A DNA stretch of 64,000 nt from Magnetospirillum aberrantis SpK. GTDB taxonomy: Bacteria > Pseudomonadota > Alphaproteobacteria > Rhodospirillales > Magnetospirillaceae. The notes beneath the pieces were generated by a model, which saw only the letters and a program-made list of their open reading frames with translations, made no database searches and was not told the DNA's origin. Every line of letters starts with the position of its first letter. Within the stretch, counting starts at the first letter, position 1. The stretch spans positions 124,001 to 188,000 of the forward strand of contig NZ_JAAIYP010000042.1 of NCBI RefSeq assembly GCF_011022235.1. Direction: 5' to 3'. This document shows, piece by piece, positions 1-6,924 of the stretch. The translations under genes were made by a program, and so were the position numbers.

Positions 1-810
1 CAGCTTGGGGTGCGCAATATCGCCGGCTACAACCAGCGTCTGCTCGAAGCGCGCGATCGCGGCGAACAGCTGACCCGCACGGTTCAGACCGGTTTCGATC
101 CCGACACCGGTAAACCGGTCTATGAGGATCAGCTGCTGGAGCTGACGCCGCTGCCGTTCATCGTGGTCATCGTCGACGAGATGGCCGACCTGATGCTGGT
201 GGCCGGCAAGGACATCGAGGCGGCGGTGCAGCGTCTGGCCCAGATGGCCCGCGCCGCCGGCATCCATCTGATCATGGCGACCCAGCGTCCGTCGGTGGAC
301 GTCATCACCGGCACCATCAAGGCCAATTTCCCCACCCGTATCTCGTTCCAGGTCACCAGCAAGATCGACAGCCGAACCATCCTGGGCGAACAGGGCGCCG
401 AACAATTGCTGGGTCAGGGCGACATGCTGTACATGGCGGCCGGCGGCCGCATCACCCGCGTTCATGGCCCCTTCGTGTCCGACCAGGAAGTGGAGAAGGT
501 GGTCGAACACCTGCGTTACCAGGGCGAACCCAATTACGTCGAGGCGGTGACCGAGGAAGAGGAGATGATGGATTCCATGGCCGGCGGTGCCGGTGGTGGT
601 TCATCCGGCGACGACCTTTACGACCAGGCGGTGGCCCTGGTGGCGCGCGAGGGCAAGGCCTCGACCAGCTTCATCCAGCGCCAGCTCCAGATCGGCTACA
701 ACCGCGCGGCCCGGCTGATGGAGCGCATGGAGAACGAAGGTGTGGTCGGCAAGGCCAACCATGTGGGCAAGCGCGAGGTTCTGGTACGCCGCACCAACGA
801 GGATTATTGA
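1..810 (+). CDS. ftsK: DNA translocase FtsK, C-terminal part (5' truncated by the window edge)
   Basis: The frame is open from base 1 and stops at TGA 808-810, so only the last 269 residues are visible. FtsK is the septum-anchored hexameric motor that pumps DNA during chromosome segregation. The visible part holds the end of the RecA-like motor, with a Walker B stretch (IVVIVDE, about residues 54-60 of the visible part), and an [12 protein letters not shown] segment typical of the family. At the C-terminus a winged-helix gamma domain (from about [10 protein letters not shown] onward) normally reads KOPS sites. An acidic, glycine-rich linker joins the two. lolA follows on the same strand after 115 bp, an order I recall from other alphaproteobacteria. 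Confidence 0.96.
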   Translation, partial: QLGVRNIAGYNQRLLEARDRGEQLTRTVQTGFDPDTGKPVYEDQLLELTPLPFIVVIVDEMADLMLVAGKDIEAAVQRLAQMARAAGIHLIMATQRPSVDVITGTIKANFPTRISFQVTSKIDSRTILGEQGAEQLLGQGDMLYMAAGGRITRVHGPFVSDQEVEKVVEHLRYQGEPNYVEAVTEEEEMMDSMAGGAGGGSSGDDLYDQAVALVAREGKASTSFIQRQLQIGYNRAARLMERMENEGVVGKANHVGKREVLVRRTNEDY

Positions 811-847
811 CCGATACCGATTTTCGCCACGATTGACGGGTACTCCC

Positions 848-886
848 CGCAAACCGGTTCCGTGAGTCGGAAATTCGCGGAACCGG
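848..886. repeat. Hairpin repeat R1, inverted partner of R2
   Basis: The ftsK-lolA gap contains a 10-bp stem, ACCGGTTCCG (853-862) with CGGAACCGGT (878-887). Read on the minus strand, the 39 bases match 2677-2715 with two differences. The two copies therefore form an inverted pair about 1.8 kb apart, enclosing lolA, the candidate 6S RNA and xth. There is no T-run, so it is not an obvious terminator. It looks like a dispersed extragenic palindrome. Confidence 0.75.
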
Positions 887-925
887 TGTAATTTCCTGTT
901 TCTACCGAACCCCAAGAGGTCGTTC

Positions 926-1594
926 ATGCCGTCCCTGTCCCGCCGCCGCCTGCTTGCCGCCGTTTCCGGCGCCGTCCTGGCCGGCGCCCTGCCGCTTGCG
1001 GCGCTGGCCGCGCCCAAACGCGCCGCCGCGATCTTGTCCGAGCGCGACAAGGCCGACGTGGCGCGGGCCGAGGATTACCTGAACGCCATCACCACGCTGA
1101 AGGCGCGATTCCTGCAAACCGCCGAGAACGGCGCCCAGGCCGAAGGCACCGCCTATCTGTCGCGGCCGGGCAGGATGCGGCTTCAGTACGATCCGCCCAA
1201 TCCCATGCTGGTGGTGGCCGACGGCACCTTTCTGATCGTCCATGACCAGGAACTGGGGGAACCCAGCTATATCCCCCTGGGCTCGACCCCGGCCGGGGTG
1301 CTGGTGCGCGAGAACGTGCGCCTGACCGGCGGCGACGTCAGCGTGACGCGGGTGGTGCGGCTGCCCGGCGTGCTCAACGTCAGTCTGGTGGAGGCCGAGG
1401 AACCCGAGGCCGGCGAACTGACCCTGGTGTTCTCGGAAAGTCCGTTCGCGTTGCGGCAATGGCGGGTCAAGGACGCCCAGGGGGCGGTCACCTCGGTCTC
1501 GCTGTTCGAGGCGCAAACCGGGATCAAGCTCGATCCCAAGCTGTTCGAGTTCAAGAACCCCAATTTCGACAAGCCGCACCTGCGCGAGGGGTGA
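926..1594 (+). CDS. lolA: LolA-family outer-membrane lipoprotein carrier
   Basis: This 222-residue periplasmic protein is predicted to shuttle lipoproteins from the LolCDE complex to the outer membrane. The N-terminus MPSLSRRRLLAAV with a following hydrophobic stretch is a signal peptide; the twin/triple arginine before LLAAV makes Tat export possible, which would be unusual for LolA. The mature part has the LolA pattern: an early helix ending in ARFLQT, then GTAYLSRPGRMRLQY and a strand-rich barrel. The ATG at 926 follows the AGAGGTCG stretch. It lies between ftsK and xth on the same strand. The family is clear; exact export route is inferred. Confidence 0.9.
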   Translation: MPSLSRRRLLAAVSGAVLAGALPLAALAAPKRAAAILSERDKADVARAEDYLNAITTLKARFLQTAENGAQAEGTAYLSRPGRMRLQYDPPNPMLVVADGTFLIVHDQELGEPSYIPLGSTPAGVLVRENVRLTGGDVSVTRVVRLPGVLNVSLVEAEEPEAGELTLVFSESPFALRQWRVKDAQGAVTSVSLFEAQTGIKLDPKLFEFKNPNFDKPHLREG

Positions 1595-1605
1595 TTCATA
1601 CTTTT

Positions 1606-1732
1606 GTGTAGTGGCGGCGGGATGCACGCCACCCCATGTAGGAATCAGAACGGCCGGATCGCGTGGTTCCCGCCATGCTCCCGGCCGGTGGGGTGGTCTC
1701 CCCTGCCGACCCCACGCTCTGCACCAGAGCAC
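1606..1732 (+). ncRNA. ssrS: Candidate 6S RNA (ssrS-like)
   Basis: The 251-bp lolA-xth gap folds by hand into one long rod. GGCGG (1613-1617) pairs with CTGCC (1703-1707), and GGG (1619-1621) with CCC (1700-1702). CCACCCCA (1629-1636) pairs with TGGGGTGG (1689-1696), then CGGCCGG (1651-1657) with CCGGCCG (1681-1687). An apical stem GCGTGG (1661-1666) with CCATGC (1673-1678) closes it. A 14-nt bubble (1637-1650) opens on the 5' side only. A single rod with a large central bubble is the shape of 6S RNA, which binds the sigma70 RNA polymerase holoenzyme. A strong terminator follows at 1733. I recall 6S RNA between lolA and xth in other alphaproteobacteria, but could not check it. The ends are approximate. 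Confidence 0.55.
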
Positions 1733-1770
1733 GGGCGCCCGGTTTTCCCCCCTGACCGGGCGCCCATTTT
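1733..1770 (+). terminator. Rho-independent terminator after lolA / candidate 6S RNA
   Basis: A perfect 10-bp stem GGGCGCCCGG (1733-1742) with CCGGGCGCCC (1756-1765) encloses a loop of T and C and is followed by ATTTTCG. It ends transcription from lolA or the candidate RNA before xth. Confidence 0.8.
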
Positions 1771-1845
1771 CGTCGTGCTCTCCGTCCTGCGTGTGCTAAG
1801 ACGGCGCCGTCCTGCGTCAAGGGCCTGCATCAAGGGGTGGTCGCC

Positions 1846-2634
1846 GTGCGTCTTGTCACCTGGAACATCAATTCCGTCCGTCTGCGTTTCGGCCTGTTGG
1901 CCCAGGTGGTGGAACGGCTGCGGCCCGACGTGATCTGCCTTCAGGAAACCAAGGTCGTCGATGAGCTGTTTCCCGCCGACGATTGCCGCGCCTTGGGCTT
2001 TCCCCATCTCGCCTTTCACGGCATGAAGGGCTACAACGGCGTCGCCATCCTGTCCAAGCGGCCGTTGACGGCGGTAGCCAGGCCGTTGCGATGCGACAAG
2101 GCCGATTGCCGCCATCTGGTCGCCGAGGTGGACGGGATCGAGGTGCAATGCCTGTACATCCCCGCCGGCGGCGACGTGCCCGATCCGGCGGTCAACGACA
2201 AGTTCGCCCACAAGCTGGATTTCGTGCGCGAACTGACCACGCTTTACGCCACCCAATACACGGCCGACCGTCCGGTGATCCTGGCCGGCGATTTCAACAT
2301 CGCCCCCCTGGAAACCGACGTGTGGTCGCACAAGCAATTGCTGGGGGTGGTCAGCCATACCCCGGTCGAGGTCGAGCTGTTGACCAGGATGCAGGCGTCG
2401 GTGCCGTTCATCGATGCCGTGCGGCACATCATTCCGCCAGAGGAACGTTTGTTCAGCTGGTGGAGCTATCGCTCGCCCGACTGGACCAGGAACGACCGCG
2501 GCCGCCGGCTGGACCATGTGTGGGTGACGCCGACGCTGCAAGATCGCCTGAAGGGGGCCGAGGTGCTGCGCGACGCCCGCGCCTGGACCCAGCCGTCCGA
2601 CCACGTGCCGGTTCTGGTGGATATCGCCGATTGA
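1846..2634 (+). CDS. xth: Exodeoxyribonuclease III (AP endonuclease)
   Basis: This Mg2+-dependent DNA repair nuclease cuts abasic sites and removes 3' blocking groups. The exonuclease-endonuclease-phosphatase fold is plain: RLVTWNINSVRLR at the N-terminus, LQETK with the metal-binding Glu, AGDFNIAP with the catalytic Asp-Asn pair, and SDHVPV with the catalytic Asp-His near the end. From the chosen start the protein has 262 residues, normal for the family. Two in-frame GTG codons (1837 and 1846) are possible. AAGGGG at 1832-1837 sits 8 nt before 1846 and overlaps the other, so 1846 is preferred. Its only neighbour on the same strand is lolA, behind a terminator. Confidence 0.95.
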   Translation: MRLVTWNINSVRLRFGLLAQVVERLRPDVICLQETKVVDELFPADDCRALGFPHLAFHGMKGYNGVAILSKRPLTAVARPLRCDKADCRHLVAEVDGIEVQCLYIPAGGDVPDPAVNDKFAHKLDFVRELTTLYATQYTADRPVILAGDFNIAPLETDVWSHKQLLGVVSHTPVEVELLTRMQASVPFIDAVRHIIPPEERLFSWWSYRSPDWTRNDRGRRLDHVWVTPTLQDRLKGAEVLRDARAWTQPSDHVPVLVDIAD

Positions 2635-2676
2635 TGCCAAGTCCCGGTGTCGGGCTTGTCGAGATTTGATATCAGG

Positions 2677-2715
2677 CCGGTTCCGCGAATTTCCGATTCG
2701 CGGAACCGGTTTGCG
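2677..2715. repeat. Hairpin repeat R2, inverted partner of R1
   Basis: A perfect 14-bp stem CCGGTTCCGCGAAT (2677-2690) with ATTCGCGGAACCGG (2696-2709) encloses the loop TTCCG. The 39 bases match the reverse complement of 848-886 with two differences. Its last bases (TTGCG) run directly into structured repeat copy A, so two repeat families abut here just after xth. Confidence 0.8.
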
Positions 2716-2763
2716 CCCATTGCGGGCGCGGCCAAGTGGCCGGAGGGCCACGCCCGGCGAGGG
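2711..2763 (+). repeat. Structured two-hairpin repeat, copy A
   Basis: Stem 1 is GCGCCC (2713-2718), loop ATTGC, GGGCGC (2724-2729). The linker GGCCAAG (2730-2736) follows. Stem 2 is TGGCC (2737-2741), loop GGAG, GGCCA (2746-2750). The tail is CGCCCGGCGAGGG (2751-2763). Copies at 13015 and 40119 keep the linker, the GGA loop and the tail exactly but have different, still complementary, stems. This suggests selection on RNA or single-stranded DNA structure. I do not recognise the family. Confidence 0.8.
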
Positions 2764-2764
2764 A

Positions 2765-2800
2765 CAAAAAGAAATTTCCGACCAAAGGTCGGGAATTTCT
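2765..2800 (-). terminator. Terminator of the minus-strand gene at 2811-3461
   Basis: Read on the minus strand, a 14-bp stem (arms 2787-2800 and 2770-2783, one G-T pair) with a TTT loop is followed by TTTTTG. It lies 11 bp beyond the stop codon of the minus-strand gene. Confidence 0.8.
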
Positions 2801-2810
2801 GAAACGAGTA

Positions 2811-3461
2811 TCAGGCCGCCGACAGGCCGCGATGGGTTTCCAGCAACAGGTTACGCACCTGCTCGATCCGTTCCGGCGGCAAGGGCGGCTGTCCGGCCAC
2901 CGGCCGCGACAACAGGCCGTTCCACAGCCGGGTGCCCTCTTGGGTGCACAGGGTGTGGACCAGGATGCGTAAGGCCCGATGCAACAGCCGCAGCGTGCGC
3001 GGGTCGGAGTAGAAATGGTCCCAGGTCAGGTTGTTGCCGTAAACCACCAGCAACGCCTGGATGATGGCCCGGCAATCCTGGTCGATGGGGGCATGGTCGT
3101 CGGCCAGGGCGCGTTCGACGAACACGAAATAATTGACCAGATAGGGGCGGGGAAACACCGCGGTGTCGCCGGCCAACAGGCTTTCGAAGGGCCGCACCAT
3201 CAAGCGCTGGAACGGGTTGGAGCGCGCCCCCACATTGCCCTTGGGCCGGCTGTGAACGATTTGGCATCGTTCCTGCTGCACCTTGAAGGCGCCATCCAGC
3301 GACATGGTGCCGCGCCCGATCAGCGCCAGGATGCGTTCGGCGTCGGCCAGCCGCAACATGCCGTTCTTGTCGGCGTGCTCGCGCAGCAGCGCCGTCGCCA
3401 CGTCAAGGACGACGTTGGAAATGGCATGGCAGGCACGGCCGGATGAACAGGCGCTGGTCAT
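2811..3461 (-). CDS. Conserved-looking protein of unknown function
   Basis: I do not recognise this protein. From the ATG at 3461 it has 216 residues; a GTG at 3485 would add eight. It has no signal peptide or membrane segment and looks soluble and largely helical. Four cysteines occur: two near the N-terminus (ACSSGRAC) and two further in (ERCQIV, QDCRAI). The N-terminal third (about 25-60) contains a long helix with DVATALLREHADKNG. The gene is transcribed alone: an AT-rich stretch (3530-3565) lies upstream and its own terminator downstream. Base composition matches the neighbours, so it is probably a lineage-specific core gene. Confidence 0.7.
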   Translation of the reverse strand: MTSACSSGRACHAISNVVLDVATALLREHADKNGMLRLADAERILALIGRGTMSLDGAFKVQQERCQIVHSRPKGNVGARSNPFQRLMVRPFESLLAGDTAVFPRPYLVNYFVFVERALADDHAPIDQDCRAIIQALLVVYGNNLTWDHFYSDPRTLRLLHRALRILVHTLCTQEGTRLWNGLLSRPVAGQPPLPPERIEQVRNLLLETHRGLSAA

Positions 3462-3558
3462 GGAACGGAACTGTGCGCAATTCACTGTCCCGTGTGCAAC
3501 GGGCGTTCACCCGAGAAGGCCGCACATAACCGTAAGATATAATCTATCAAGCCATAAA

Positions 3559-5085
3559 TTATAGCGAACGGCCGGGCATGATCCGGCGATAACCCAAGGC
3601 TTCGGCCACATGAAGGCGGTTGATCGTGTCGCTGTGGTCAAGGTCGGCCAGGGTGCGCGCCACCCGCAACACCCGGTGATAGCCGCGCCCCGACAGCCGC
3701 ATGCGTTCGGCGGCCTCGCTCAGCAGGGTCTGGCCCTGGGCGTCGGGGGTGGCGATCTCGTCCAGCAACTGGCCGTCGGCCTCGGCGTTGCAGCGGATGT
3801 TCCGCTCCGGGCACAGGCGGGCGAAGCGTTCCAACTGACGGGTGCGGGCGGCGGCGACGCGGGCCGCCACCTCGGCCGAGCCCTCGGCCGGCGGCGGCAA
3901 CGACAAATCGGCGGGAGACACCGCCGGCACGTCCACATGCAGGTCGATGCGGTCGAACATCGGGCCGCTGATCTTGGACTGGTAGTCGGCGCCGCATTTC
4001 GGCGCCTTGGTGCAGGCCAGCGCCGGGTCGCCCAGATAGCCGCAGCGGCACGGGTTCATCGCCGCCACCAATTGCACGCGGGCGGGATAGGTGACGTGGG
4101 CGTTGGCTCGCGCCACGCTGGCTCGGCCGGTTTCCAGCGGCTGACGCAACGCCTCCAGGGCGCCGCGCTGGAATTCCGGCAGTTCGTCCAGGAACAGCAC
4201 GCCAAGATGGGCCAGCGAGATCTCGCCCGGCCGGGCGCGCTGCCCGCCGCCCACCAAGGACGGTGTGGAAGCGGAATGATGGGGGTCGCGGAACGGCCGG
4301 CGGCTGAGCAGACGGCCCTCGGCCAGTTGCCCGGCCACCGAATGGATCATGCTGACTTCCAACGCCTCGGCCGGCGACAGCGACGGCAACAGGCCGGGCA
4401 GGCGGGCCGCCAGCATGGATTTGCCCGATCCCGGCGGGCCGATCATCAGCAGGTTGTGACCGCCGGCCGCCGCCACTTCCAGCGCCCGCTTGGCGCTTTC
4501 CTGGCCTTTGATGTCCTTGAGGTCCAGGGACGACGGCTCGGCCTCGGCCAGCCGGGGCTCGGGCCGGGCCAAAACCTGGGTGCCCTTGAAATGGTTGATC
4601 AACGCCAACAGATGGGGCGCCGCCAGGATTTCCAGGTCGCCGGCCCATGCCGCCTCGGACCCCTGAGCGCCCGGACAGATCAGACCCCTGTCGGCGGCGT
4701 TGGCGGCGATGGCGGCAGGCAACACCCCGGCCACCGGCGCGATCGAGCCGTCCAGCCCCAATTCGCCCAAGGACAGGTATCCCGCCACCTCGTCGGCCGG
4801 CAACACCCCCATGGCGGCCAACAGCCCCAGTGCGATGGGCAGGTCGAAATGGCTGCCTTCCTTCAACAGGTCGGCGGGGGCCAGATTGACGGTGATGCGT
4901 TTGGGCGGCAGCGCCAGCCCCAGGGAATTGAAGGCGGCGCGCACCCGCTCGCGGCTTTCCGCCACCGCCTTGTCGGGCAGGCCGACGATGGTGAAGCCGA
5001 CGAAGCCGCTGGAAATCTGCACTTGAACGTCGATGTCCAGGCAGTCGATGCCGGCAAAGGCGATGGTGGGGGCGTGGGCGGTCAT
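3559..5085 (-). CDS. comM: YifB/ComM-type magnesium-chelatase-like AAA+ ATPase
   Basis: This 508-residue protein belongs to the ComM/YifB family. ComM is a hexameric helicase that helps integrate incoming single-stranded DNA during transformation. The N-terminal ChlI/ComM domain opens with MTAHAPTIAFAGID and continues with FTIVGLPDKAVAESRERV. The AAA+ core has Walker A GPPGSGKS (about residues 217-224) and Walker B LFLDELPEF. A CRCGYLGD segment precedes the C-terminal helical domain (RGYHRVLRVARTLADL). The ATG at 5085 overlaps the TGA of the upstream lipoprotein gene (ATGA), so the two are now coupled. A 45-bp copy of this gene's 5' end lies at 5952-5996. Confidence 0.93.
   Translation of the reverse strand: MTAHAPTIAFAGIDCLDIDVQVQISSGFVGFTIVGLPDKAVAESRERVRAAFNSLGLALPPKRITVNLAPADLLKEGSHFDLPIALGLLAAMGVLPADEVAGYLSLGELGLDGSIAPVAGVLPAAIAANAADRGLICPGAQGSEAAWAGDLEILAAPHLLALINHFKGTQVLARPEPRLAEAEPSSLDLKDIKGQESAKRALEVAAAGGHNLLMIGPPGSGKSMLAARLPGLLPSLSPAEALEVSMIHSVAGQLAEGRLLSRRPFRDPHHSASTPSLVGGGQRARPGEISLAHLGVLFLDELPEFQRGALEALRQPLETGRASVARANAHVTYPARVQLVAAMNPCRCGYLGDPALACTKAPKCGADYQSKISGPMFDRIDLHVDVPAVSPADLSLPPPAEGSAEVAARVAAARTRQLERFARLCPERNIRCNAEADGQLLDEIATPDAQGQTLLSEAAERMRLSGRGYHRVLRVARTLADLDHSDTINRLHVAEALGYRRIMPGRSL
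5041..5085. repeat. 45-bp direct repeat, copy 1 (5' end of comM)
   Basis: Bases 5041-5085 encode the first 15 residues of ComM on the minus strand. They recur at 5952-5996 with two mismatches in the same orientation, 911 bp away, bracketing the AT-rich lipoprotein gene. Confidence 0.9.
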
Positions 5086-5921
5086 TCTGGTGCCTTCGAG
5101 GTGAAATAAGCGCGGAGTTCTTCCGCGACCATTGGGTCCTCCGTGAGGATGCGGGCAAAATTTCGGTTGGTCTGGTTGGCTCTCTTTTCGAGATGTTCAT
5201 GCATATGATATGCAGAACTGTTCCTTATTTTATTCTTATCTAAGAATGCAAACTTTATCTCTGAATTGATTCGCGGAGAAACCGGGGTTGCGGCGGCTTC
5301 ACCAAGATGAATTGACATGGCATCATCTTTTAAGCGCTGACGCACCTCTGAAGAAAGAACATGGCGACCAGATTCGTATTGAGAGCGGGTTCCCCTGAAC
5401 GGTTGTGAAAGTGACTGTTCCAATATGTAGCTTACCCAATATGCGTCTTCGTCATCCTGTTGCGTTTCATAGCGACCTGACGTGGCGATGTGCAGATAGG
5501 CGGCGCCTTTGATAACGCCAAGTTCGGCACTTCTCTTGACTAAACGCCGGCCCTCATCGCCGCGAATTTCAGCACCATAAATACTCATGGCAAGAGGTTC
5601 GCCGGCGGCGACAGCTTTGCGCAGCAATTCGTTCGCCTGATCACTTCTATTTATTTGTGTGTTGAGCGGAAGGGCCAGTGCCAAAGCGGTTTGTGCCGGG
5701 GCCCAATCTTTTCCTGCCGGGTCTTGGCATTCTTCAACAATTTGGTGGTTGCGATTGGGCAGAATCTGACCCAGGTGATGGGCTCGCATGCATCTGTAGT
5801 TCGGACCGTCCAGCCACGATTGAGGCACGGTTCCCAGACTGGTCCCCTGACTTTCATTCGCCGTTTGGCACCCGGCAATCGCAAGACTGAACAGCAAAAG
5901 CGCATGTCGAGCATTCAGCAT
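5082..5921 (-). CDS. AT-rich lipoprotein, paralogue of the one at 6925-7806
   Basis: The 279-residue product starts with a lipoprotein signal ending in the lipobox AIAGC (Cys18), so it should be lipidated. The mature part aligns by eye with the product of 6925-7806: YRCMRAHHLGQ versus YRCLKAFHMHQ, WAPAQTALALA in both, DEGRRLVKRSAE versus EEGRRLVRRAAE, DAYWVSYILE versus DAYWASYLIE, and AAATPVSP versus AAATPVAP. Short helical repeats of Sel1/TPR type are likely in the middle. Function is unknown. The gene is visibly richer in A and T than its surroundings and its stop overlaps the comM start. With the flanking 45-bp repeat, this suggests a recently acquired insertion. Confidence 0.8.
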   Translation of the reverse strand: MLNARHALLLFSLAIAGCQTANESQGTSLGTVPQSWLDGPNYRCMRAHHLGQILPNRNHQIVEECQDPAGKDWAPAQTALALALPLNTQINRSDQANELLRKAVAAGEPLAMSIYGAEIRGDEGRRLVKRSAELGVIKGAAYLHIATSGRYETQQDDEDAYWVSYILEQSLSQPFRGTRSQYESGRHVLSSEVRQRLKDDAMSIHLGEAAATPVSPRINSEIKFAFLDKNKIRNSSAYHMHEHLEKRANQTNRNFARILTEDPMVAEELRAYFTSKAPE

Positions 5922-5951
5922 CTAAATTTTCCGTGGACCTGAGGTGGGCAC

Positions 5952-5996
5952 GCACTCGATGCCGGCGAAGGCGATGGTGGGGGCGTGGGCGGTCAT
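5952..5996. repeat. 45-bp direct repeat, copy 2 (relic of the comM 5' end)
   Basis: On the minus strand this reads ATG followed by codons for TAHAPTIAFAGIEC, the ComM N-terminus with one residue changed, and then leaves the frame. It begins 4 bp after the stop of the gene at 6001-6324. That is where the comM start would have been before the lipoprotein gene arrived. Confidence 0.88.
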
Positions 5997-6000
5997 GGCC

Positions 6001-6324
6001 TCAGGGGTGGTCGGAGGATGGGCGGGGCAGGGACAGGGGGGCCGCGCTCTGCGGCGGGGCGCCGGCCAGTTCTTCCGCCCGCAGACGGGCCAGTTGCTGC
6101 CGCAGCTCGGCCTTGCGGACTTCTCCTTTCAGCCATTCCTCTTCCGACAGCAGGTGGGCGGCCTTGGCGATGACATAGAGGTTGAAGGCCCCCAACGCCG
6201 CTCCGGCGACCGTGAGCAAGGCGGCTTGGCCGTTGCGGCTGAGCGCCACCACGGAAACCAGCAGCCACAAGGCGGTGACGATACCGTTGCCCCACAGGGC
6301 GGTCAGGCGAATCCAGCGCGGCAT
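6001..6324 (-). CDS. Small membrane protein of unknown function
   Basis: About 107 residues from the ATG at 6324, which has GGAG six bases upstream; an ATG at 6339 (MTERTMPRW) is the alternative. Two hydrophobic segments occupy roughly residues 8-26 and 34-54 (ALWLLVSVVAL and AALLTVAGAALGAFNLYVI). A charged helix (EEEWLKGEVRKAELRQQLARL) and a proline-rich tail follow. Both ends of the membrane hairpin would lie on the same side. No family is recognised. It probably stood directly upstream of comM originally, 4 bp from the comM relic at 5996. Confidence 0.6.
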   Translation of the reverse strand: MPRWIRLTALWGNGIVTALWLLVSVVALSRNGQAALLTVAGAALGAFNLYVIAKAAHLLSEEEWLKGEVRKAELRQQLARLRAEELAGAPPQSAAPLSLPRPSSDHP

Positions 6325-6390
6325 GGTACGCTCCGTCATATTTTTCGAGAGGATAGCCGGGGCGACCACAACCAACAAGACGCGACGGTA

Positions 6391-6831
6391 TCACTCCAGG
6401 TCGGCGCAGCGTTGCAGGGCCGACAAATCCTCGGCCGACCACGGCGGCGGCAACTCATCCTGCGGGCACAGGCGATAGGGAATTTCCTGGTCGGCGATGG
6501 CGACCACGAATTCATGGTCGTTGGCGATGCGGTACAACCGGGTGTCGCGGCTGACATAGCCGCTGTCGCGGCAGGTCTGGCCGACCTGCGTCTCCAGCAT
6601 TCTGGCGCCCTTGGCCGGTTTGACGACAGCGACGTCCTCGGCCTTGCACTGGGCGCCGAACGCCTTGCCGGTGAACAGGGTCAGCGTCGCCTTCGAAGCA
6701 CGGTCGCAGGACACGTCGGCGCGGACGTAAAAGCCGCGGCGCAACGGCACGATGTCCTTGGCCGTCGCCGGCATCGGCGCGGCCAGCGTCACCACAAGGG
6801 CCAGGACAGCCCCGGTCGTGCGCAGTTTCAT
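6391..6831 (-). CDS. Small exported protein of unknown function
   Basis: The 146-residue product has a clear Sec signal peptide (MKLRTTGAVLALVVTLAAP, cleavage probably after ATA-K near residue 24). The mature domain of about 120 residues contains five cysteines (VSCDRA, AQCKAED, TCRDSG, RLCPQDE, QRCADLE), which suggests disulfides and a periplasmic location. I recognise no family. It lies between the small membrane protein and the second lipoprotein, all on the minus strand, in a patch of envelope-related unknowns. Confidence 0.65.
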   Translation of the reverse strand: MKLRTTGAVLALVVTLAAPMPATAKDIVPLRRGFYVRADVSCDRASKATLTLFTGKAFGAQCKAEDVAVVKPAKGARMLETQVGQTCRDSGYVSRDTRLYRIANDHEFVVAIADQEIPYRLCPQDELPPPWSAEDLSALQRCADLE

Positions 6832-6924
6832 CTCCGTCTTCCCCCAATGGACGGTGAACAGAGCGGATGCTCGACCAAAAGAACAGGTTTCGACAAGCCC
6901 TGGCGGCGGAAAGTTGGAGAGAAT

